64,000 nucleotides of DNA, taken from NCBI GenBank assembly GCA_963924555.1, contig OZ004591.1:2170001-2234000 (forward strand), written 5' to 3'. The notes beneath the pieces were generated by a model, which was not told the DNA's origin, ran no database searches, and saw only the letters and a list, made by a program, of their open reading frames with translations. The stretch is from Crambe crambe. Lineage: Eukaryota; Porifera; Demospongiae; Poecilosclerida; Crambeidae. This document shows positions 33,172 to 44,300 of this stretch, piece by piece. Position 1 is the stretch's first letter. Every line of letters starts with the position of its first letter. The position numbers were made by a program, and so were the translations under genes.

Positions 33172-36100
33172 ACTGTCTTCTGCTGTTTTTGATGATTAAA
33201 AGAGGCTACAATTATGGCTAGTGGCGGAGTTAGGGAGTTTCTTAGAAGTACCTATCCTAATTCACATCTTAAAATTTAGCACAGCCAGGGCCGGATCCAG
33301 GATTTTTAGATAGCTACGTAGGTGGACTACACACTAGGCCATGGGGAAGGCTGCAAGAAAGAGCAAGTTATTTGGAGGATCCATTTTGGCTTGCAGGCTG
33401 CCACTTTTTGAGCATTTAGCATTTTCGCTTCATAATGCACAAATTGGATCCAAGAAGTCCAAAATTTTCCCCAAATCTCCCTAGCACATATTTGTGTGCA
33501 GCATGAATATAGGCAAAGGTGTGAACCATCTCGAATATTGCTAGCTAGCTATTACACTCAAACTCTGAAGTGACACATACGAGGTCACTGAAGGAAATCA
33601 CAGTTAGCATTTGCAACAATGCAGTCACTAATGTGCAACATCATTTGTGACTTGCAGTCACTAATATGCAGTGACTAGACAGTAGACTTTACTGCTGCAG
33701 TTAGTCAATTATATAATGGGTCAAAAAAGTGGGGGGTGGGGGGCTCTAGCCCCTCTCGCCCCCACCCTCAGCCGCCACTGGTTAGTATGTCTAATGTGTG
33801 ACCTTGAAAATGAAAGCCAAAGTGTTCCAAAAGATATCTTTAAAGTGACACATGCAAGATCACAGGTGTAATTGTTAAGGAAGTCTCAGTTAGTATGCAC
33901 TGAGTTATCTAATGTGTGACCTTGAAAGTGCAAGCCAAAATGGATGCATCATGTATACATAGACCATTTCTTTCCTGACCATAGCCTTATATGATGATGG
34001 CTGTAGTATCTACATTGGTTAAGTTAGCTCATATATTATGTGTTCCTACTTTAGAGCAGAAATACAAGAAAAATAGATACGGCTAAGCAAATTGCAATAT
34101 TATCTACAGGCTTAGCTTGGGAACAAAAGAGAGGGGGGGGGCCCTCAACCCCACCCCTGGATCCAGCCCTGACAGCATTTGCAATGAAAATATAAAAATG
34201 GGAGTGGTAGTGGGACACCCACTAATAAGTACTCTTTTAATAGAAAATCTTGGATCCGCCACTGTATGCTACACTTTTAAATTTTCTTACCAATTTTTTA
34301 AAGCATAATAGGCATTTTTGTTGAGCATAATAGGGCAGGGGTTCTGGCATTGGAACATAGCATAATAGGGAAGAAAAAAAAGCATAATTTGCATGTCTCT
34401 AAAGATGACACCATGTTTGTATACAGAACTTTGAGACTATACATACTTTATACAGTCACATGTAGCTACACTGACATGCAACACATAATACACATCATTA
34501 TGTACAGACATTCCCATCACCTTCACAGGATTACCAATCTTTATCTTACTTTCCCCTAACTCCCTCAGGGACATGGTCCTCTCCCACTGTCACTGGAACA
34601 AGGCCCCCTCCCTGTGCTTACTTCACACTAACGAAGATTAATGCAAACACAGCTGTGATGTTTGGAGGTTACCTACCTGGTTATAAGACAACCAATGATG
34701 TGTACATCCTTGATCTGACAAAAATGGTGAGATGTAAAGTGTGGTATTAAAATATAGTGTCTGTTTCCATTGTACATTAATGAAGTAGATATTTCAGTAT
34801 ATGCTCTGACAGATGTGATGTACTGACTGGATGTTATCATTGTAGCTGGTCCATTATGTCCCCATAGGTAGAGTGCCACCACACTCAGATAAGATATTCA
34901 TCTATCAAGGTGAATATCCAAGAAATGGAAGGTCAAGTATGATCATATGACTTGAGGACCACCAGGACCAATTATGACCATTGTTTATTTAGTAGTAAAA
35001 AATGAAACCATGAAACTTTTAGGTCATTGATTTTATGATCATATTATATTGTGTTCAGCATGAAGTGAGTTCCATTAGGGAAATGTAATAATTATGACCA
35101 CTGATGAAAGAAGTTATTTAGAATTGTGAATGTAGCAATCATTTAGGTTGATAGTTCACAAACCATGTGTCTTCATTTCTCATTCATATAGTAGCTAGTA
35201 GGAAAGTATTAAATGGTCCAAATTTCATATAATTTGTACAGCAGCAGAAATGATAATTTATTGTTCGACTTATTAAGCATGTGTGCATAAGCCTAACAGC
35301 TAGCTGGCATGCTTGATTGGTAGCAGCTGCAGTATTGATTTTCAGCAAGCAAGCTTCATCTCTCCCTGACTGCAAGGTCTAATAAAGCTGTAACAGAAGT
35401 ACGGAATTCCCTGAAATGAACGAGCTACAGCAAGTTCATAACTGAACGACAACTTTTCTTTTCTTTTTAGCAACCATTGTTACATCCCATGGTTTCAATA
35501 GATCTGATCTCTCCATTGCTGTGGCAGCAATTAGTCTTTTTGAGTTGAGCATAAGAAATTTTAACCAACCCGCCATACAGTAAGTACCAACCTAATAATC
35601 TTTCTGTTAATTTGTAAATTGTGAAGAAGGGGCTAAGTGATAGTGTTTGTCCATGTGTACATGTGTTTATATCATTTGATTGCAATTAATTTTATAACAA
35701 ATTTATACTTCTTTTTTCCGTCATATCTCTTCCCTTGTTTTAACTACCTTAAAATCTAACCCCCGTTATTGAACTCTATAGGTTGCCTAGAAATTCATTT
35801 GACAGTATTAGTCATCTGTTCTTCTACTGAGTATTATAGCTCCTTGAATATCAATGAATACCTAATTACTGATGGAGACACACTTCACAGCTTGGTAATT
35901 GTAATTGTAACCTTTTGTAGCACTGGAGAAAACTGGCTCATCAGGAGGGAGAACCCTGTCCAGTGGCTAGAAGTGGCAATGCTTCTGTCTGTCTGGGTTA
36001 TGATGGAGATCACCCCCAGATTGTTGTGATTGGGGGGATTGATGATGACCTGAAGGTCCTAAGTGACATGTGGCTACTTGATGTAGTGTCTGGGATTTGG

Positions 36101-39100
36101 AGGGAGGTGAGTGATAAATTAGAATAAATAATAACAATGGTGGGCACTGAATCATTTAGAATTAAAATCTCCCTTGTTGTTCTTCACCTCCCATGTGGTG
36201 TTATTGTTACTGTTTGTACATGTTGAAGACACTCTCTAGTGGCATCATATCAGAGCACTCTACCATAGTAGCATATCATCAGTTTAATAAGTGTCATGCA
36301 GATATTGACAATGTGTGGGTTTCAGTTGAGATATAATGTTATGTCCTTACTGCATCACACTCAGTTGGTAGTGTTTCATTATAGGCAATTCTTTCACTTT
36401 TGCTGTGTGGAGTTGGAGTAAAAAGTGTGCATTGTTTTAGTTGTAGCTACAAGGAAGTGCTTTTCTACCAATTATAATGTTTATAGTTAATAGAACTTTC
36501 CTTTATCTTCATAATTGGAGTGAGCATAGCAGCACATTAAGAGTTACAGAGGGTAATTAAATTTAGTCTGGGTATGGAGTAATCTGTCAGGTGTTTGGAA
36601 AAATGGTTGGCATTCACTAGAATAGTTTTAAAATGACCACTGACCAAGTAGTTATTATAATTATTTTTATGATGTGTGAGTAATAACTTAGTAACATTTG
36701 TCACATAAATCATTGATAATCACTGTACACATTATCCACAACATGCTGTGTACCTCTCCATCTGCTAATAGGCAGGTGCTGCATGTATGAGTGTTTCTAA
36801 TTACCCTCTTCATGTGTGCACAGCAAGTGTTAATCTGGACTTAAAATTACTTGTTCATTTCCACTTGGACAGCTATACAAACTTCTATTTCCTCTAATAG
36901 CTCAAAACTGTCAAGTATTTCTTCAGCTCTGGAGTCCTAGTCTTCAGTTAGCTATCTAATTATTCCATTCCTAATTTGCACGTGAATGTGAAATTCATTG
37001 CCATGTCCATATACATGCTTGGGGTGTGAAATGTGAGGTTACCACATATTAGAGTAATGTGATCCATTTTGCTATTTTAAGTATGTATGTATGTTGCTAT
37101 GTACTGTGCTATCATCAAAGTTCTAATGCAGTGGTACCTGATGACCTTTTTATTAGCCAGTACTAACACCAATTATTGGCACCATGTAGTTTAGTATTAG
37201 AGGTCAAAACTTACAGTGCTGGAATTAACCATCTAGCACTTATTGGATTATTATTTGTAGTCTAAAGTACAAATTATCATGAAATGACCCCCTTACTCCC
37301 TCTAGTTATGTGTGATATTTGCATGACATTGTCTTGATGAGCATGTATTTCACAATGGCACAACATGGAGGTTTTTAAGTCTTGTGGTGTGGAGACTAGT
37401 GATGATGTGTGTATTGAAATGGAGGATGATGTCATGGAGGGTTGATTCGTGTCCATGTGCAGATCAAAGTTCCAAGTTTCCAGTCAAGATGGGACCACAC
37501 TGCTGATGTGTTCCATTTCAATGCAAGACTGGCGGATGTCATTCTATTTGGTGGGATTCCTGAGTGGCCGAAGAATTACAAGTCTGTTGCTGACCTTCCA
37601 ATGATAGCCCAGACCACTGTACTACGATTTGGTGAGTGTGATTTAACTGATGCTAGTCATACTATACTTCATTCCTCCATAATATAAGTACAGTAGAAAG
37701 TCACTGGAGGTCTTTATTTCCATGTATTGTGAATACTTACATTTTAAGTGTGTATATTTTAATGTCTCTATTACCCACTGACTTAACATCTCTGTACAGT
37801 GGGACCTCTAAATAAGCAGACATGTCTGGAAGAGCATAATAGTCTCTTTATTTGGAGACATAGTGACATTACTGTAAATCTTCTATTTAGTGTGTTACTC
37901 TACTATAGTGTCACAATCACATTTAGACCCATTCTTATAATCATGGCACTAAATGAAGTTTTAGTATGACATTGCACTAAGCACCAGTCTATAATGCAGT
38001 CAATGTAGTCTAATAATAAACTCTCATTCTGTTGATGTGCCTGTCATGATTTTTTCTGGCATGTTAATTAGAAGATTTATGGTATTGGATGTTCTATAGT
38101 AACTGTTGTTGTTCACTGCACTTGTTAGGAAGTTGTGTTCGTGGTTTGTGCATGTCTTGTATTGTGTGTGGTTATAAGCTATTCACAAGATTAGAGACAG
38201 GCAAGTCTGATGGTTTGCTTTAGAATGATTATTTCCATATCCATCATGCTTTCTAAACACCCTATTCTTCTGGAGGTGAAACATACTTCACTTTCATTGG
38301 ACCACCACACATCCAAACTCATTTAAACCAACTCCTTTAAATTTGGGATAATTGATTTGACATAAATCTACTTAGAAATTGAGTTGGTTTAATCCAGTTT
38401 TCAATATTTAGCAAACTTCTTAACTTCTTAATTCCTTTTCAAATCATTCATTATTTTTCTAACTCCTTTATCTGATGATAAATTTCTTCATGTAATAAGG
38501 TTTCAATATGCAAGGGTCAGCACCCTCGTAATCTTAGAGGTCGTATTTCTTGAAAAGAATTTCATGATTTTCCCCTTGCAATTTGCATATGCTGTGTATA
38601 GCTACTTAATTACTATTTCATCAAGTGACCTCCACTTAACTTACCAACCACTCATTGATAATTAATATTTCAAATAACTACCATCCATCATACTTTTTCA
38701 TTTCTTCTCCACCACCTTGTGATATGAAGAATATCACTATAACTTAATACTATCAACAGAAAACAATGTTCATCAATTTAATGGATATCACTTCTATTTC
38801 TCGTCTAGTTTCTAGTTACTAGATAGTTTCCATGCAGTAACTAGTTACCACATGGTGGAAAATTTTCATTGAGTAAAACTTTCATGGATTCAGTTATTTT
38901 GAAAAAAATAATACACCAACATAATTTTTATGGTTCACATTGAGAAACAACAACAGTATTTCCCAACCAATTAGCTAAGATTGATTCCTGTCAAAAGCTG
39001 GTCTAAACCTCCACCATAAATCTCACTATCATTTAATGACATACAAAGACACTCTTCAAACCTGAGGTCAACCATAACATAATTATTACTAATGCTAATT

Positions 39101-39204
39101 AGAATGTGTTGATAATGAGTGGAGTCTGATTGATGTGTGCAAGTTTCCTGACCTTGGGAGTCCAGAGAGAGTGAAAATGAAAGAAGAACTGAAAAAAAAT
39201 TCCA
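30817..39204 (+). CDS. Kelch-repeat protein (N-terminal part of a Kelch-GTPase-Death gene, or separate gene)
   Basis: Five exons splice in phase: 30,817-31,318, 34,569-34,726, 35,921-36,106, 37,463-37,631 and 39,103-39,204. The translation starts MASPLYEPPPRWGHFSSIVE and gives a series of Kelch blades, each with a hydrophobic-GG turn and a Y/W-x-(L/F)-D strand: LLMYGGR ... INLFNPYEEKW; FYLFGGTNG; LICFGGYG ... LHSFNLKEGTW; VMFGGYLPGYKTTNDVYILD; IVVIGGIDDDLKVLSDMWLLD; and VILFGGIPEW. This fits a beta-propeller that binds a partner. The last exon ends ERVKMKEELKKNS at a phase-1 donor (39,205). The GTPase exon offers a phase-1 acceptor at 41,362 in the correct frame, so a single transcript is possible. 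Intron 1 carries a nested transposon. I chose the ATG at 30,817; an upstream in-frame ATG is absent. Confidence 0.85.
31319..32959. other. Kelch intron 1, left part
   Basis: Unusually long intron for this gene set. Up to 32,959 it appears to be unique AT-rich DNA without recognised genes or repeats; small inverted motifs around TAGCTAGC (31,780-31,830) are seen. Confidence 0.5.
33133..33171. repeat. (AAC)n microsatellite
   Basis: About 39 bp of ACA triplets inside the intronic hAT element. Confidence 0.9.
33286..34171. mobile_element. Nested TIR element (CAGGGCCGGATCCAGG ends)
   Basis: The left end CAGGGCCGGATCCAGG and, inverted at 34,171, CAGGGCTGGATCCAGG are flanked on both sides by ACAGC (33,281-33,285 and 34,172-34,176). 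A third inverted pair, AGTGGCGGAG (33,220) and its reverse near 33,780 (GCCGCCACT), overlaps it, so one more element was inserted or recombined here. CAGGG/CAGTGGCGG ends are hAT-like. No coding capacity. Confidence 0.65.
37797..37880. mobile_element. Pogo/Tigger-type MITE, one end recognised
   Basis: TA then CAGTGGGACCTCTAAATAAG at 37,795, the usual CAGTGGAACCTC start of pogo-type elements, in the intron before the last Kelch exon. An internal match GTCTCTTTATTTGGAGACA is palindromic. The matching right end was not found. Confidence 0.45.
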
Positions 39205-39336
39205 GTAAGTGTGCATATGTAATTATAGAGTTAGTATCATATCAACCCTCAGTGCATGCACGAAGGTCACAGTACTCAGTTGTGTATGTATTAATTAGTG
39301 TATCTGTTACATCCACCATGAAGCCGACCTCAACTA

Positions 39337-39891
39337 CTGTATAGTGGGTATATTTCAAGGGGTAAAAGTTTGCGATTAAACCTTTTTGTCTTATTTCACG
39401 GGGAAATCATTTGCAGTTTTGATTTTGAAAAAACAACCAAAAAACCTGACCAGCAGCCATGTGCACACGTGCATGCACACTGAGCTAGATCTATATCTAG
39501 CTAGCTGAAGCTTCGATGGCATGCAAATCTAGGCCATCTTTCGTTTGAGACTACGTTCTAGACGGGTTAAGTTTAAGACGATATCTGGAGTGCAGTAGTT
39601 AGCAAAGTGTTATAATTATTGTGCAGTCATCCTTTTGCCATGGCATACCAATGATACATGTTCTGCCGCCTCAAAGCCAGATCATGTGGCTCTATTTTTC
39701 TTCAGTGAGTCTATCCATTGTAGAGTCACAGACACATGAACTAGATGTAACGTGATTAGTCTGAGAGTCTGGGCCGAGTGAGACTATCTAGTGATTTGCC
39801 AAAGTGATTTGCGTGGTTAAATATTCGCAAACAGAAGAGAAATTGTGACATCTACGAAATTTTCACCTCTTGAAATATACCCGCTATACGA
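39337..39891. mobile_element. 555-bp MITE, TIR CTGTATAGTGGG, TA target duplication
   Basis: Starts CTGTATAGTGGGTATATTTC and ends with the inverse TCGTATAGCGGGTATATTTC, each bordered by TA (39,335-39,336 and 39,892-39,893). The ends share GTATAGCGGG with the 471-bp element at 23,530 and both carry an inner TTCGC/GCGAA pair, so they belong to one family. It lies between the Kelch exons and the GTPase exon. Confidence 0.85.
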
Positions 39892-40734
39892 TATATCCAA
39901 GTGATACTCTCCAGTGTATTAATAGTCTTTATTCCTAGAAAGATGGCAACATTTGTAGCTGAGCTTCCTTACATATTCCTCAGCCAGCAATAATTTAAAT
40001 TCAGCTTCAATATTGTCTAGACGATACTTTCCAGCATTTCAATAGCTTGCCTTACTCAGAAAACTCAGAAAGAAGACAAGATTGGTAGTAAATCATGAAA
40101 ATGTAGACTGTGTACTTAATACCTTCAACTGATCAACGATCTCCTGCTCAATATCTGAAATGTAATGCAAATATCTACTTCAACACACACAGTACAGATA
40201 ACTCAACAATTTATAGAGTAATTATGGTGAGTCTGAGCAATTCCACCATACATATATAATAATATAGAAACATTCTATGATCATTCAGTATACGAGTTTA
40301 ATTTGGCGGTGTATTAAATTTAATGGTTTGGCTGTCTGTCTTGGAACCACCAATAATAATGTCTGCCATTCAGAAACTAGCAGCATGCATTAGTGGCAAG
40401 TGCATGATAACGCTCACCGCCATGCCACCACACTTGGTAAATACCAAATAAAAGAGTTTTATTTGTCATTTGTATCAAAAGTAACACATATACCATAGTT
40501 TTTATTTCCATACATGCATGTGTCTACTATACTTACCTTGTGCTGTACAGCAAAGTTTTCTTATGCGACGACCACAAGTATAACATGCACTCAGAGCATC
40601 ATTAATACGTCACAAATAAACATCCACACAGAGCACAGACACAAGTCTCCATTTTTGCCTGCACAGTTATATGCACAGCACCCATGCTGACCTTATAACT
40701 TAGGTGGAACCATTACCTTCAATGACAAACAATG

Positions 40735-40990
40735 TAGTACTTTAGAACTTTTCATTGAATGTAGCTATAATGGATGGGTGATGGAACCCTTCGTTCATGT
40801 CTGATCCACTTGAAGGAAGGCATCTAGCATGGCTTCTTTCCATCAGAATTTGCCAACTGCCAAGCTTATGGAGTTTCAGGATCAGGGAAGATGTCTCTCT
40901 ATGACCTCCCTGTACCTGAACTACACATCAGTACTGTATTTATCAAGCAAGCACAGAGAGCAGTGCACAGTTTATCAATTATATACACAA
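40735..40990 (+). pseudogene. Broken duplicate of the GTPase P-loop exon
   Basis: Matches 41,285-41,550, including the TGGGTGATGGAACCCTTC start context, the GCATGGCTTC(A/T)TTCCATCAG stretch and the GATCAGGGAAGA P-loop codons. A deletion of about 25 bp before the P-loop and another of about 10 bp after it, plus other changes, destroy the frame. It is a tandem partial duplicate, older than the segmental duplication flanks appear to be. It sits in the putative intron between the Kelch and GTPase parts. Confidence 0.85.
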
Positions 40991-41315
40991 CATCCAAACC
41001 TTATAACTTAGATGGAACCATCACCTTCAATAACAAACAACTCAAATGACAGTTAATTTCAGCTCTCAACAATCACAAACATGCATGCACACATACAAAC
41101 AAGCAATCTACCAAACATCTAACCAGATCATCAGGCTCGCACCACAATGCCCTGCATTTCTCTAGTAGAAAAAAATTTGTATACAAAGAGTTGCTGAGAT
41201 TCCCGATGACAGCAAGATTGTCTGTAGCTGCTACGAATTGCACTTTGCTGTATGTAGTAGTCAATGTGTGCACTGAGAGCTAGTACTTCAGAGCTTTTAA
41301 TAGTAGCAGTAATGG

Positions 41316-44300
41316 ATGGGTGATGGAACCCTTCACTTTATGTCTGATCCATTGAATTTAGTGATAGAGCAACACTTGAAGGAAGGCATCCAGTATGGCT
41401 TCATTCCATCAGAAGTTGCCAACTGCCTAGCTTATGGAGTTCCGGGATCAGGGAAGACGTCTCTCCATTATTCTCTCTATGACCTTCGTGCACCTGAACT
41501 TCGTATCAGTACTGCATGCATCGAGCAAGCACAGAGAGCAGTGCTGGTCACAAAAAGCAGTGAAGATTCTTCATCTGAAATAGTTATATGCAAACCAGTG
41601 GAAGAGCAAGATCTGAAAGAAATGCTTGCGAAAGAGATGACAGAAGAAGGAATAACTGAGGAAAAGAAAGAAGTAATTTCACAAATCGAGAAGACGCTGA
41701 AGGAAAATCCTCCAGTGAAAGATCGCTCAACTCAACCTGTGTCACCTTCCTCTCAAGAGCTGACTCCAGTGGAAGATCATCAGCCTGTTTCAATTCCAGG
41801 GCCTTCCCCCACACCTGATGAAGAAGCTACTTCGCACTTAGTCATATCACCTCAAGTGAAATTGCAAGGAATGGATGAAATCCTGTATTTGATGCTCCAC
41901 CCCACCCCAGCCAACCTACCACGACTGAGAAACCGCTTGGTGCAATTCATCGACAGTGGTGGACAGCCCAAGTTATTGGAGATGTTACCTGCATATCTCC
42001 GAAATCTCTCTGGTGTGATGCTTGTGCATCGTCTCTTGGAGAGTCTCAGCACCATGCCAAAGGCAGAATACTGCGATAAAGATGGTAAGCTGTTCGAGTT
42101 GGGTCACTTCAACCTGACCAATCTGGAAATGTTGGTGAAGTGTGCACAGCTCTCTCGTTACCACCAGTCTCATCTTGCACTTCCTCACGTGGAATACGAT
42201 GATTCTCCTCCTGACATAATAGTGGTGGGTACCTTCAAAGACCAGGAAGGCAAATGCAAGCAAACCAGGGAGGAGAAAAATGCTGAATTGGAGGTGGCAT
42301 TTGAGCAGTTTGGCAAGAGCATCATCAGGCGATCAAATGGGGAGATCATCTTTGGTGTGGATGCCACCTCTCGCAGTGATCCCGTAATCTCAGAGCTAAG
42401 AGCTGCCTTGAAGCATGTGAAATGCCTGCACTATAAGTGTCCAATCCTGTGGTACCTCCTTGAAGTGGAGCTGAGGAAGCTGGGGAAGAAAGTTATTCCC
42501 AAAGAGTATGTCATGTCAATAGCCAAAGAGTTGCATATCGTAATCACAGAATCGATAGAAGCTGCATTGCTGTTTTGGCATGAAATTAATCTCATCATGT
42601 ATTTTCCAAGTATTCTTCCTGAAGTTGTCATATTCCAGCCGGATGCCATGATTGGAATGATCAGTCAACTCTACGAGCAGCACATCAAGATCAGCGACAC
42701 TGCTGAATGCGATATTTCCTCCGAAGAAGATTTACGTTTTCGAGACCAAGCTCTCTTTAGTGATGATTATGCCTACCACATCAAAAATGAGACCATCCTG
42801 TCTGTGGACGAGCTCCTTCTTATCCTTCAGGACAGGAAGACCGTTGCAAAATTACCTTCCAGTGATGACGGCTCCTCCCTGTATTTCATGCCCAGCCTTT
42901 TAGAAGAGTTGACCGAAGAAGAGTTTGCTGCTTCTCGTTCTCAACTTGCTTCTCAACTTCCAGTTGCTTCATCTCTGCTGGTCTCTTTTCCCACTCCTGA
43001 GGTTCCTTCAGGTCTCTTTTGCACTTTCATATCTGATATAGTCTCTTCCAGTGAGTGCAAGATCCCTGACCTTGATAGTTCCACCAAGTTGTATAGGAAC
43101 TTCATCTCCATCACTCTCAGCATCAGCCCAGGTTCTTTCGGTACTCTCACTCTGTACAACACAGGAAAGGTTTTCTCCATCACTCCTTACTCCCTCTCCT
43201 CTTCTTCTTTCTTGCCAAAAGTGAAAAAGCTTGTTGCTAAAGCTCTTGATGCTTCTTGTAGGGTGTTATCTTACAGAAAGCTTCACCAGTTCTCCTTCCA
43301 GTGTGAGTGTGGCCAATCTTCACCACCTCATGTTGCTCACCTTTCACTTGACGAGAAAGTGACCATTTGCTCCTTGGACTCTGATAAAGATGGATGTAGT
43401 CTTACAAAGAAGCAGATTCTTTGGACAGGTAAGTTCAGTAGTAACTCCTTTAAATTCAATAATGTATCTCATTATTTATTTCAGATCAGTGCAGTGATGT
43501 TGCATGTCAGACTGTTTGTAGCATGGAGACTTCAGTGAATGGTATGTGATTTTTACATGATTTATACATTTTAATTTCTCCCCATTTAATATATACTTGC
43601 CACAAAATATTCAATGTATGACATGATATCCACCAGATAGCCAAGAATAATCATTTGTTATGACATAGCAGCTAGTGAGTATAGCCATGGATAAGCTTTT
43701 ACTATTAATATTGAATTCACAACAGATCATCAGCGTGGGATGAATGTAGTGGGATCTACCTCTTTCATCTACAGAGGAGAAGCTGTCAGCTTTACTTGGA
43801 ATAACCATGGGGTCAATCTGCACCTCCCAGAGGATGCATTTACATCTGACATCACTGAATGTCCTATTCATCTTGAGGCAGCAATATCTGGCCAGTTCCA
43901 GTTTCCTGATGGTGCTGAGGTGGTGAGTGGTGTGTACCACATCCACAGCCCTGAGCAGTTCACCAAAATGATGACCATCAAAGTCCAACACTTCTCCTCT
44001 TCTAGTTCCCAGAAAGAAGTTGATGACCTTTGCTTTGTCTCAAGTAACAAAGACCAGCTTCCCTACCTTTTCTCCTTTTGTGAAGAAGGCATATTCTCCA
44101 TTGGTAGTCAGTATGGAGCCATTGAAACAAAAAGCTTTGGCAAGTTTGCAGTTGTGAGAAGAAAGAAGAAAGATCCTTTCTTTCAGAGCAGCACTACTTC
44201 TCATAACTTGTATCGAGCACATGTTTTGTATACGAAGAAAGATGACAGCAATTGGGTCATAATATATTCCATCATTCAACAGGCAGAACTATATTCCAAG

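Larger units (their letters stand above)
32960..34401. mobile_element. 1,442-bp hAT-type non-autonomous element in Kelch intron 1
   Basis: TIRs TAGGGGCATGCAAATTATGC (32,960) and the inverse of TAGAGACATGCAAATTATGC (ending 34,401) are flanked by a perfect 8-bp target duplication AAGATGAC (32,952-32,959 and 34,402-34,409). TAGGG-type ends with an 8-bp duplication define the hAT superfamily. It is internally rich in GCATAAT motifs. No transposase is present; at least one further element is nested inside. An inverted relative of the left 200 bp is at 63,115-63,303. Confidence 0.9.

Noticed and set aside
34842-34910. Small exon-like piece LVHYVPIGRVPPHSDKIFIY between two Kelch exons
   Set aside because: Joining TKM directly to HWRKLAHQEG gives a canonical Kelch strand and correct phase; the piece has no Kelch turn.
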